Shown here: positions 6,525 to 14,074 of the stretch, in pieces | Numbering within the stretch: the first letter of the stretch is position 1 | How the letters are laid out: every line of letters starts with the position of its first letter | From: DATBDM01 sp034664425 | GTDB taxonomy: Bacteria > Actinomycetota > Thermoleophilia > Solirubrobacterales > Solirubrobacteraceae | Reading direction: 5' to 3' | NCBI GenBank assembly: GCA_034664425.1 | Contig: JAXDHR010000055.1 | Coordinates: forward strand, 1 to 19,643 | Length of the DNA stretch: 19,643 bases | Notes under the pieces: model-generated | The model's input: the letters and a program-made list of their open reading frames with translations, nothing else | The model's database searches: none | Told to the model about the DNA's origin: nothing | Made by a program: the position numbers and the translations under genes

Positions 6525-8513
6525 GTGCTCAGCCACCTCCTCTCCCCGCTGCGCGTCGGGCCGGTCGAGCTGCGCAACCGGGTCGTGTCGACTGCACACC
6601 AGACGACCCTCGTGGACGATCATCTGCCGACGGAGGACTTCATCGCCTACCACGCCGCGCGCGCTCGCGGCGGCACCGGCGCGATCTTCCTCGAGGCGAC
6701 CGCCATCGATCCGACAGGGCTGCTGACGCCGCATACGCTCGGGGGCTACCTGCCTTCGATCGTCGACGGCTACGCGCGTGTGGCCGAGGCCGTCGAGTCG
6801 CACGGAACGCGGCTCTTCGTGCAGCTCTTCCACGGCGGCCGGGAGCTCTTCGGCGGCGCGCCGAGAGCCCCCGCGGTCGCGCCGTCCGCGGTCCCCAGCC
6901 CGCGCTTCCACTCCGAGCCGCGCGCGCTCACGCGCCGCGAGATCGCGGGGCTCGTGCGGGGCTACGCCGTGGCCGCCGCGCACGCGCAGCGCGGCCGGCT
7001 CGACGGCGTCGAGGTCTCGATGGCGCACGGCTACCTCCCGTCGCAGTTCTTCTCCCGGCGCAGCAACCGTCGCGACGACACCTACGGCGGAGCGCTCGAC
7101 ACGCGCATGCGCTTCGCGCTGGAGATCCTCGAGGCGATCCGCGCGCAGGTCGGCGGCGATCTGGCCGTCGGCGTCCGGCTCGCCGCGTCGGAGATGGCAC
7201 CGGATACGGAGCCGGCGGACGTGGCCGACGAGATCCGCGCGCGCATCTGCGACAGCGGCCTCGTGGACTTCGTCTCGCTCGCCCTCGGCCACTCGGCGTC
7301 ATACCGGGGGTCGACCTACATCGCCCCCCCGGCGCCGGTTCCCGAGGACGTGATCGCGCAGCACCTTCGCGCAGACGCCGGCGAGATCGCCGTGATCGCC
7401 ACCACGCGCGTCGTCGACCTCGAGCACGCAGAGGCGATCGTCGCCTCGGGTCGCGCCCACGCGGTCGGCATGACGCGCGCGCTGATCGCCGACCCGGATG
7501 TCGTGGCCAAGGCGGCGGAGGGTCGCGCGGCGGAGATCATCGAGTGCATCGGCTGCAACCAGGCCTGCATCGGCCACTACCACGCCGGGCTGCCGATCGG
7601 CTGCGTGGTCAATCCGCGCACGGGCCGCGAACGTCGTTTCCCGCCGTTGCGCCGCGAGCGCCGGCGTGTGCTCGTGGTAGGCGCAGGGCCGGCGGGCATC
7701 ACGGCCGCGGTGGAGGCGAGGCGGGCCGGCGACGACGTCAGGCTGATCGAGCGCGAGGAGGACATCGGCGGGCAGCTCGCGCTCGCCGGCCGGGCGCCCG
7801 GCCATGCCGAGAGCTGGCGGCGCTTCGCGCGCACGGCGCGCCGCAACCTCGAGCGCACCGGCGTCTCGCTGGAGCTCGGCACGGAGGCCGGCGCCGAGCT
7901 CGCCGAGCGATTCGATCGCGTGATCCTGGCCACGGGCGCGCAGCCGTACGAGCCGCCGGTGGGCGACGCGCCGTTCGCGATCGTGCACGCGTGGGACGCG
8001 ATCCGCGCGCCCGGCAAGCTCGCCGGGCCGGTGCTCGTCGCCGACTGGGGCGGCGAGTGGGCCGGCCTCGACGCGGCGGAGGTGCTCGCGGGGGCGGGTC
8101 TGGAGGTGACGCTCGCCTGCGCAGCGACCGTGCCCGGCGAGACCCTGCATCAGTACCAGCGCAACAGCTACCTGGGCCGGCTCGACGACGCGGGCGTGCG
8201 CGTGCGCCATCACCTCGAGCTGGCCCGGCCCGCTGACGCGCTGGTGCTGCGCCACGTCTTCTCGGGCAGGACCGAGCCGCTCGGGGACGTGGCCACGCTG
8301 GTGCTCGCCCAGGGCCGTCGCCCCCGCGACGAGCTGTGGCTCGCGCTCGAGGGCCGCCCGGGGGTGAGCCGCGTGGGCGACGTCCTCGGCCCGCGGACCG
8401 CCGAGGAAGCGATCCTCGAGGGCTTCCTGGCGGGTCGCGAGGGGCCTGAGCGCGGCCACGACTCAAGTACGCCTGCCGAGCAGGACCCCCCGGACGGGCC
8501 CTCGGTCAAATGA
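6525..8513 (+). CDS. NADH:flavin oxidoreductase / 2,4-dienoyl-CoA reductase-like FMN/4Fe-4S/FAD enzyme
   Basis: This 662-residue protein has the three-part plan of trimethylamine dehydrogenase and E. coli FadH. An Old-Yellow-Enzyme FMN barrel covers about residues 1-335 and includes HGYLPSQFFSRRSNRRDDTYGG-type active-site residues. A 4Fe-4S site follows with Cys341, Cys344, Cys348 and Cys360 (CX2CX3CX11C, the FadH spacing). Then comes an FAD/NAD(P) Rossmann region beginning VLVVGAGPAG near residue 381. Such enzymes reduce activated C=C bonds or demethylate amines. Here a likely job is reducing an unsaturated N-heterocycle or its ring-opened product; that is inference from the neighbours. The GTG at 6525 gives the natural N-terminus LSHLLSPLRVGPVELRNR; GTG at 6501 is possible. 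The tail after residue 640 is short and charged. An inverted repeat separates it from the importer genes. Confidence 0.85.
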   Translation: MLSHLLSPLRVGPVELRNRVVSTAHQTTLVDDHLPTEDFIAYHAARARGGTGAIFLEATAIDPTGLLTPHTLGGYLPSIVDGYARVAEAVESHGTRLFVQLFHGGRELFGGAPRAPAVAPSAVPSPRFHSEPRALTRREIAGLVRGYAVAAAHAQRGRLDGVEVSMAHGYLPSQFFSRRSNRRDDTYGGALDTRMRFALEILEAIRAQVGGDLAVGVRLAASEMAPDTEPADVADEIRARICDSGLVDFVSLALGHSASYRGSTYIAPPAPVPEDVIAQHLRADAGEIAVIATTRVVDLEHAEAIVASGRAHAVGMTRALIADPDVVAKAAEGRAAEIIECIGCNQACIGHYHAGLPIGCVVNPRTGRERRFPPLRRERRRVLVVGAGPAGITAAVEARRAGDDVRLIEREEDIGGQLALAGRAPGHAESWRRFARTARRNLERTGVSLELGTEAGAELAERFDRVILATGAQPYEPPVGDAPFAIVHAWDAIRAPGKLAGPVLVADWGGEWAGLDAAEVLAGAGLEVTLACAATVPGETLHQYQRNSYLGRLDDAGVRVRHHLELARPADALVLRHVFSGRTEPLGDVATLVLAQGRRPRDELWLALEGRPGVSRVGDVLGPRTAEEAILEGFLAGREGPERGHDSSTPAEQDPPDGPSVK

Positions 8514-8515
8514 CG

Positions 8516-8542
8516 TATGGCGCCCCGGCCGGGGCGGCCATA
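8516..8542. promoter_or_regulatory. 27-base palindrome before the importer operon, candidate operator or hairpin
   Basis: TATGGC (8516-8521) pairs with GCCATA (8537-8542). Between them GCCCCGG/CCGGGGC (8522-8535) is a perfect palindrome, and one unpaired G at 8536 breaks the symmetry. It starts 2 bases after the reductase stop. No T-run follows, so a standard intrinsic terminator is unlikely. TAGCGT at 8541-8546 could be a -10 element whose spacer would be covered by the palindrome, which suits an operator for the importer operon. Confidence 0.5.
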
Positions 8543-8569
8543 GCGTGATCGCGGATCGGAGAGGGAGTG

Positions 8570-9892
8570 ATGACGGAAGGTTCCGGAGGGCGACCCACGC
8601 GGGTCACGCGCCGACAGCTCGTCGGCGGAATCGGTGCCGCCACGTTCGGCGGGGTGATCGCCGGCGGCGCCGGCGGGTTCCTCGGCGGGCGCTCCACAGA
8701 GAGCCAGGCCGCGAGCACCGCCTCGGGGCAGCCGATCACGATCGGCGTGCTCGCACCGGTCACCGGCGCCGCTTCGGCAGACGGCCAGGAGATGGTCCGC
8801 GGGATCAGGCTCGGTGTGGCCGAGGTCAACGCCGCCGGCGGCGTGGGCGGGCGGCCGCTGCGCTTCTCGCTGCTGGACGCCAAGGATCAGACGCCCGAGA
8901 TCATGACGAGCGCGATGCGCAAGTTCGTTGCCGACCGGGTCGGCGCCGTCTTCGCGCCGTTCCTCACCTACACGAACGTCGAGACGCCGATCGTCGGACG
9001 AGCGAAGATCCCGCTCTTCCATGTCAACACCTTCCAGGGCAACGTCGACTTCGCGATCAAGAACGGCTACCGCAACATCTTCCAGGGCTGCCCTTCGGAG
9101 ATCTGGTACGCCACCGGCTTCGTGAACCTGGTCGGTGGCCTCATCTCCGGCGGCAAGTGGAAGCCGCGCGACAAGACCGTCGCGATCGTCAGCTCCAACG
9201 ACGCCTACAGCATCTCGATCGCCCGCCGCTTCCGCTCGGACATCACCGGCCTCGGGTGGAAGGTCGTGCAGTTCGACACCTACACCGTTCCGCAGAGCGA
9301 GTGGGGCTCGACCTTGACCCGCATCCGGGCGCGCGACCCCGACATCGTCTTTCACAGCGACTACTTCGTGGGTGACGAGGCGTCGTTCATCAAGCAGTTC
9401 GCGGAGTCCCCGACGCGCTCGCTCGTCTACCAGCAGTACGCACCCTCGGTCCCCGAGTACCTCAAGCTCGCGGGCACGGCCGCCAACGGCGTGCTGTGGG
9501 CCACGACGACCGGGACGATCGTGGCCGACGAGCTCGGCAAGCGGTTCGTGGCCGAGTACGTGAAGGCCTTCCACCAGCAGCCCGGACTCGCCAACGCGGG
9601 CAACCAGCGCGACCTCGTGATGCTGTGGGCGCAGGCCGCCTCGATGGCCCCGACCCCGTTCGACTACGACCGCGTGGGCGACAACGTGCGGCGGATGGTC
9701 TTCCGCGGCGTCAACGGCGCCTACAAGCTCGGGCCCGACCAGCAGACGAACCTGCCCTATCCGGCGAAGGTCAAGGACCCCAGCCTCGGCGAGCCGCTGC
9801 TCACGTTCCAGATCCAGAACGGCAAGCAGATCCTGATCTCGCCGGATCCGTACACGCAGGGCGAGTACGCGACGCCACCATGGCTGACGTGA
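8570..9892 (+). CDS. Tat-exported substrate-binding protein of an amide/urea/branched-chain amino acid-type ABC importer
   Basis: The 440-residue protein is a type I periplasmic binding protein (LivJ/UrtA/AmiC-like). A twin-arginine signal is visible: TRRQLVGG at residues 13-20, then a glycine/alanine-rich hydrophobic stretch to about residue 40. There is no lipobox cysteine, so it is released or anchored through the uncleaved signal. The binding fold begins at about residue 55 (ITIGVLAPVTGAASADGQE) and runs to the C-terminus. The ligand is unknown. It is the first gene of a five-gene importer operon, and its stop overlaps the next start. ATG 8570 was preferred over GTG 8567 because GGAG at 8558-8561 is 8 bases away. 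Its binding domain is clearly paralogous to the C-terminal part of the regulator at 16049-17842; both share SPTRSLVY and YAPSVPE. Confidence 0.9.
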   Translation: MTEGSGGRPTRVTRRQLVGGIGAATFGGVIAGGAGGFLGGRSTESQAASTASGQPITIGVLAPVTGAASADGQEMVRGIRLGVAEVNAAGGVGGRPLRFSLLDAKDQTPEIMTSAMRKFVADRVGAVFAPFLTYTNVETPIVGRAKIPLFHVNTFQGNVDFAIKNGYRNIFQGCPSEIWYATGFVNLVGGLISGGKWKPRDKTVAIVSSNDAYSISIARRFRSDITGLGWKVVQFDTYTVPQSEWGSTLTRIRARDPDIVFHSDYFVGDEASFIKQFAESPTRSLVYQQYAPSVPEYLKLAGTAANGVLWATTTGTIVADELGKRFVAEYVKAFHQQPGLANAGNQRDLVMLWAQAASMAPTPFDYDRVGDNVRRMVFRGVNGAYKLGPDQQTNLPYPAKVKDPSLGEPLLTFQIQNGKQILISPDPYTQGEYATPPWLT

Positions 9893-10659
9893 TGTCGGTC
9901 GCGACCCCCGCGGCGCTCGAGCTGCGCGGGGTCGGCAAGGACTACGGCGGCCTGCGCGCCGTCGTCGACGTCTCGACCGTCGCGCGGCCCGGGGAGATCC
10001 TCGGCATCGCGGGGCCCAACGGCGCGGGTAAGACCACGCTCTTCGACGTCGTGACCGGACTCACTCCGGCGACGAACGGCGACGTCCTGCTCGGCGACGT
10101 GTCGCTGGCCGGCACCAGCGTGCACGGCCGCTGCCACGCAGGCATGGCGCGCACCTTCCAGCAGCCCACCGTCGCGACCTCGCTGAGCGCCTACGAGAAC
10201 ATCGCCGTCGCCTGCCGCAGCGGCCGCGCCCGGGAGCATTGGGCCGGCCTCGGCGAGGACCCGGGTGGCGACGCGGACCGGATCCTCGACTGGAGCGGCC
10301 TCGCACCCGTCGCCGACCGCCCCGCCGAGCTGCTCGGGGTCTTCGACCGCAAGCGGCTGATGATCGCGACCGCCCTGGCCACCGGCCCGCGCGTGCTCCT
10401 GCTCGACGAGCCCTTCGGCGGCCTCAACGCGGACGAGATCGACCGCACGCTCGCGCTCGTGCGCGGCATCGGCGGCTTCGGCGTCGCCGTCGTCTGCATC
10501 GAGCACGTGATGCGCGCGCTCGTCCAGCTCGCCGACCGGGTCGTGGTCATGCACCACGGGCGCGTGTTCTTCGAAGGCTCGCCGCAGCAGATGATGCGCG
10601 ACGAGCGGGTGATCGAGGTCTACCTCGGCGAGAAGGCGGCGCGACGTGGCGGCGGCTGA
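9892..10659 (+). CDS. ABC importer ATPase, LivG type, with degenerate signature motif
   Basis: This 255-residue cytoplasmic ATPase powers the importer as one half of a heterodimer. Walker A is GPNGAGKTT (residues 41-49), the Q-loop lies in RTFQQPT, Walker B is VLLLDEP (168-174) and the switch His is in CIEHVM. The ABC signature, normally LSYGQ or LSGGQ, aligns with LGVFD (148-152): both the serine and the central glycine are lost, although the helix after it (RKRLMIATAL) is normal. The ATP site using this signature is therefore probably degenerate. ATG 9892 was chosen because it overlaps the binding-protein stop as TGATG; an in-frame ATG at 9880 would add four residues. Neither has a good Shine-Dalgarno sequence. 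The gene end overlaps the partner ATPase gene by 14 bases. Confidence 0.85.
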   Translation: MSVATPAALELRGVGKDYGGLRAVVDVSTVARPGEILGIAGPNGAGKTTLFDVVTGLTPATNGDVLLGDVSLAGTSVHGRCHAGMARTFQQPTVATSLSAYENIAVACRSGRAREHWAGLGEDPGGDADRILDWSGLAPVADRPAELLGVFDRKRLMIATALATGPRVLLLDEPFGGLNADEIDRTLALVRGIGGFGVAVVCIEHVMRALVQLADRVVVMHHGRVFFEGSPQQMMRDERVIEVYLGEKAARRGGG

Positions 10660-11383
10660 AGCCCAGCCCGCCCTGCGGGTCGCCGGGCTGTCCGCCGGCT
10701 ACGGGACCTCCGACGTCGTCCTCGACATCGACCTCGAGGTCGGTGCGGGGGAGACGCTCGTGGTCGTCGGCCCCAACGGGCACGGCAAGACCACCCTGCT
10801 GCGTGCCATCAGCGGCCTGATCGGCCTCTCTTCCGGGGAGATCGCCCTCGACGGGCGCCGAATCGACGGCGCGCGGGCCGAGGCCCGCAGCGAGCTCGGG
10901 TTGATCCACATCCCTCAGGGCGATCACCTCTTCCCCGAGCTGACCGTCGAGGAGAACCTGCTGATGGGCGCGTTCCCCCGCGGCGCGTGGAGCCGGCGCG
11001 ACGAGGAGCTCGAGCGGGTCTACGGGATCTTCCCGGCGCTGCGCGAGCGCCGCGAGCAGCGCGCCCGCACGCTGTCGGGCGGCGAGCGCCGCCAGGTCGC
11101 CGTGGGACGCGGGCTGATGCGCCGCCCGCAGCTGCTGCTGATCGACGAGCCGTCGCTCGGGCTCGCCCCCGTGATCGTCCAGACCGTCTACGAGACGATC
11201 GGCGCGATCGCCGCCCAGGGCACGTCGATCCTGCTCGTGGAGGAGAACTTCACCCACATCGAGGACCTGGCCGACCGCGTGTGCGTCCTCGAGATGGGCC
11301 GGATCGTGCGCACGGGCTCGGCTGCGGAGGTCGCGGCCGACGCGACCGTCGCGCAGTCCTACCTCGGAGTGCTGCAGGGATGA
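10646..11383 (+). CDS. ABC importer ATPase, LivF type
   Basis: This 245-residue protein is the second ATPase of the importer. All motifs are canonical: Walker A GPNGHGKTT (42-50), Q-loop in IHIPQGDHLFPELTVEEN, signature LSGGE (143-147), Walker B LLLIDEP (163-169) and a Glu-containing VEENF segment in place of the usual switch His region. HLFPELTVEENL is typical of LivF proteins. The GTG at 10646 lies inside the end of the preceding gene, with AAGG upstream. The stop overlaps the permease start as ATGA. Since the partner's signature is degenerate, this protein supplies the intact signature of the dimer. Confidence 0.9.
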   Translation: MAAAEAQPALRVAGLSAGYGTSDVVLDIDLEVGAGETLVVVGPNGHGKTTLLRAISGLIGLSSGEIALDGRRIDGARAEARSELGLIHIPQGDHLFPELTVEENLLMGAFPRGAWSRRDEELERVYGIFPALRERREQRARTLSGGERRQVAVGRGLMRRPQLLLIDEPSLGLAPVIVQTVYETIGAIAAQGTSILLVEENFTHIEDLADRVCVLEMGRIVRTGSAAEVAADATVAQSYLGVLQG

Positions 11384-12267
11384 CCGACGTCATCTCGATC
11401 CTCGTCACCACCGTCGTCCTCGGATCGATCTACGGCCTCGTCGCGATCGGCATGACGATGATCTACGGGATCCTGCGGGTGCTCGACATGTCGCAGGGCT
11501 CGATGGTGATGGTCGGCGGCTTCGTCGGCTGGGGCATCATGACCAGCGCCGGCCTGAGCCCTGTGCTCGCCGTCGCCGCCGCCTTCGTCGCGACGTTCGG
11601 GCTGGGCGTCGTGACGCAGCTCGTCTCCGTCCAGCCGCTGCTCGGCCGCCGCGGGGTCGACTTCGAGATGATCACGTTCATCACGACGTTCGCCGTCGCG
11701 ATCGTGCTCTCGAACGTCGCGCTGCAGATCTTCGGCGCCGGCCAGCGCAACGTGCCCAACGTCGTCGAGGGCTCCGTGAAGATCTACAACGGCGTCTCGC
11801 TGTCCTACCAGTCGATCGTGATGGCGGCGGTGGCGATCGCGATCATGATCGGCTTCGGCATCTTCCTGACCCGCTCGCGCTACGGCATCGCGATCCGGGC
11901 GATCGCGCAGGACGTCGACGCCGCCCGCCTCATGGGCGTCCCGATCCGGCGCGTGTTCCCACTCGTCATGGGCTTCGCCTCCTCGCTGGCAGGCATCGCC
12001 GGGGTCTTCCTCGCCGCGCAGTACTTCGCCTCGCCGGTGGCGGGTGACCAGCCGCTGCTGATCGCTCTCATCGTCGTCGTCTTCGGCGGTCTGGGCAGCC
12101 TGCCCGGAACGATCTACGCCGCCTACGTCATCGGCCTCGTCCAGGCCACCGCGTCGACGCTGTTCGGCACGACGTGGTCGCTGCCGATCCTCTACGCGGT
12201 CATCCTCGTCGTCCTGCTCGTACGCCCCCACGGGCTGCTCGGCCGCCCGATGGAGGCTCGCCTGTGA
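11380..12267 (+). CDS. ABC importer permease, LivH type
   Basis: The 295-residue integral membrane protein has several (about eight) hydrophobic segments and begins with the standard LivH pattern ILVTTVVLGSIYGLVAIGMTMIYG split over the first helix. The cytoplasmic coupling loop is RYGIAIRAIAQDVDAARLMG (about residues 168-187), followed by FGGLGSLPGTIYAAYVIG near the C-terminus, both typical of this permease family. It forms the membrane channel with the LivM-type permease encoded next. ATG 11380 overlaps the preceding stop as ATGA, and its own stop overlaps the next GTG by 4 bases. The sequence does not tell the substrate. Confidence 0.92.
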   Translation: MTDVISILVTTVVLGSIYGLVAIGMTMIYGILRVLDMSQGSMVMVGGFVGWGIMTSAGLSPVLAVAAAFVATFGLGVVTQLVSVQPLLGRRGVDFEMITFITTFAVAIVLSNVALQIFGAGQRNVPNVVEGSVKIYNGVSLSYQSIVMAAVAIAIMIGFGIFLTRSRYGIAIRAIAQDVDAARLMGVPIRRVFPLVMGFASSLAGIAGVFLAAQYFASPVAGDQPLLIALIVVVFGGLGSLPGTIYAAYVIGLVQATASTLFGTTWSLPILYAVILVVLLVRPHGLLGRPMEARL

Positions 12268-13313
12268 CCCGCCGCCGCACGCCCGTCCAGGCGACGTTCT
12301 CGCCGTGGAAGCTGTCGATCGCCACCGGCGTCGTGGTGCTCGCTGCGCTCGTCCCGCTGATCTACCCGAGCGTGTACGGCACGGGGGTGATGGTGACGAT
12401 GCTCATCCTCATCACCCTCAACGCGAGCTGGAACTTCCTGCTCGGCCATGCCGGCGTGTGGAACTTCGGGCAGCTCGCGCTGTACGCCGGCGGCGGCTAC
12501 GGGTGCGGCATGCTCGTGCTGCACGCCGGCTTCCCGCCGGTGCTGGGGCTGATCGGCGGCGTGCTCGCCGGCGCGCTGCTCGCCGTCCTGCTGGCGATCC
12601 CGACGCTGCGGCTGTTCGGCATCTACACGTCGCTGCTCACCTTCGCGGCATCGGAGGTCGTGCAGCTCGTCATCCAGAACGACGACACGGGCGCGACCGG
12701 CGGCGCGTTCGGCCTGCCGAGCATCCCGGGGCTGTTCGGCTCGCTGTCGCCGCTGGGCGAGGTCCGCGCCTGGTACTGGCTCTGCCTGGCCGTCGCCGTC
12801 GCGTCGGTGACCGGCCTCGCGCTGCTCGTGCGGCTGCCCTTCGGCCTCGCCCTGCGCACGATGCGCGACTCGCTGCCCTACGCCTCCGCGCGCGGCATCA
12901 ACCCGATGCGCAACCGCATCCAGGCCTTCGCGCTCTCCGGCGCGATCGCCGGGGTGGCGGGCGGCCTCTACACGCTCTACAACGGGTCGATCGCGCCCAA
13001 CGTGATGGGCCTGACGCCGATGAGCATCTACGTGACGATGATCGTCGTCGGCGGCCTCGGCACGATCACCGGGCCGATCGTCGGCACGGTCGTGCTGACC
13101 ATCGTCCAGCAGGCGCTGATCGACCACCCGGGCACCCAGCTCACCGTGCTCGGCGTGATCCTGCTGGTCATCGTCGTCTTCTTTCCGCGCGGCCTCGCCG
13201 CGGAGGCCGGAGTGCTCCAGCGACGCGTCGAGGCGTGGATGAACGAGGAGGAGCCTCCGCCCGAGCCCGTGGCGCCCGAGCCGGCGCCGCGCGTGGCGAC
13301 GGGCAGGAGCTGA
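12264..13313 (+). CDS. ABC importer permease, LivM type
   Basis: This 349-residue membrane protein is the second permease. It contains the LivM hallmarks NASWNFLLGHAGVWNFGQ near residue 52 and the coupling loop GLALRTMRDSLPYASARG around residue 195. These are followed by AFALSGAIAGVAGGLYTLY, and MIVVGGLGTITGPIVGTVVL comes later. About eight to ten hydrophobic helices are visible. The cytoplasmic tail after residue 315 is charged and proline-rich, longer than in many relatives. The GTG at 12264 was chosen because it overlaps the LivH-type stop (GTGA) and has TGGAGG 8 bases upstream; the longer open frame from 12174 lies inside the previous gene. Confidence 0.92.
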   Translation: MTRRRTPVQATFSPWKLSIATGVVVLAALVPLIYPSVYGTGVMVTMLILITLNASWNFLLGHAGVWNFGQLALYAGGGYGCGMLVLHAGFPPVLGLIGGVLAGALLAVLLAIPTLRLFGIYTSLLTFAASEVVQLVIQNDDTGATGGAFGLPSIPGLFGSLSPLGEVRAWYWLCLAVAVASVTGLALLVRLPFGLALRTMRDSLPYASARGINPMRNRIQAFALSGAIAGVAGGLYTLYNGSIAPNVMGLTPMSIYVTMIVVGGLGTITGPIVGTVVLTIVQQALIDHPGTQLTVLGVILLVIVVFFPRGLAAEAGVLQRRVEAWMNEEEPPPEPVAPEPAPRVATGRS

Positions 13314-13315
13314 GC

Positions 13316-14074
13316 GTGGACGTCGCCTTCACGTTCGACTTCGACGCCGAGGAGGTCTGGATCGCCGAGGACCCGGCCAATGCGCAGCGGCCCGGGGTCC
13401 TCTCCCAAGGGGTCTACGGCGCGAAGGTGGCAGTGCCGCTGATCCTCGCCCTGCTCGAGCGCCGCGGGCTGCGCGCGACGTTCTTCACGCCGGGCCGCGT
13501 CGCCGAGCGCCATCCGCAGCGGGTGCGCGAGATCGTCGCCGCCGGTCACGAACTGGCGCTGCACGGGTACACGCACCGCTCCCCGGCGACGCTGTCGCGC
13601 GACGAGGAGGAGTCAGAGCTCGTCCGGGCCAAGGCGATCCTCGAAACCTTCGGGGCGGAGATCACGGGGTACCGCTCGCCGTCCTGGGAGTTCAGCGCGG
13701 ACACGGTCGCGCTGCTCGGCGAGCACGGCCTGCGGTACTCGTCGAACTTCATGGACGACATCCACCCCTACCGTCACGCGAGCGGGCTGGTGGAGCTCCC
13801 GGTGCAGTGGCTCCTCGACGATGCGCCTCACTTCTGGTTCGACAACGCGAACTGGACCAAGAAGATCTCGAGCACGGCCGAGGTCCGCGCCATCTGGGAG
13901 GAGGAGTTCCTCGCGCTCCGGAGCCTCGGCGCCTCGTGCGTCTTCACGATGCACCCGCAGATCATCGGACGGCCGAGCCGGCTTGCCTTCCTCGACGCGT
14001 TCGCCGCCTGGGTGGCCGAGCACGACGGCGTCCGCATCGCGACGTGCGCGGACATCGCGGGCCGGGTCGCGTGA
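13316..14074 (+). CDS. PuuE/HpPgdA-like polysaccharide-deacetylase-fold hydrolase, candidate cyclic imide or amide hydrolase
   Basis: This 252-residue protein is a NodB-fold metal hydrolase. Predicted metal and catalytic residues are Asp8/Asp10 in FTFDFD, His83 and His87 in LHGYTHRSP, Arg120 in GYRSPSWEF and His213 in FTMHPQIIGRPSR. It has no signal peptide, so it acts in the cytoplasm and is unlikely to trim cell-wall sugar. The HpPgdA/PuuE branch includes allantoinase PuuE and bacterial cyclic imide hydrolases, which open small cyclic amides. Its position directly behind an importer and before a dehydrogenase fits hydrolysis of the imported ring compound or its reduced form. The GTG at 13316 has AGGAG 6-7 bases upstream and lies 2 bases after the permease stop. 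The exact substrate is not readable. Confidence 0.75.
   Translation: MDVAFTFDFDAEEVWIAEDPANAQRPGVLSQGVYGAKVAVPLILALLERRGLRATFFTPGRVAERHPQRVREIVAAGHELALHGYTHRSPATLSRDEEESELVRAKAILETFGAEITGYRSPSWEFSADTVALLGEHGLRYSSNFMDDIHPYRHASGLVELPVQWLLDDAPHFWFDNANWTKKISSTAEVRAIWEEEFLALRSLGASCVFTMHPQIIGRPSRLAFLDAFAAWVAEHDGVRIATCADIAGRVA

Noticed and set aside
8516..8542. Intrinsic terminator
   Set aside because: The stem is strong, but there is no T-run on either side, and it overlaps the likely promoter region; an operator or RNA hairpin is the better description.
8210..9574. 454-codon minus-strand open frame over the reductase end and binding-protein gene
   Set aside because: It is antisense to two strongly recognised proteins and has no motifs; similar shadows exist at 7299-8459, 11359-12231, 12192-13127, 14781-15833, 16742-17785 and 18208-19560.
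12305..13315. Long N-terminal extension of the deacetylase-fold frame back to 12305
   Set aside because: The extension overlaps the whole LivM-type gene in another frame and is arginine-rich; the NodB domain begins right at the GTG 13316, which has a good ribosome binding site.
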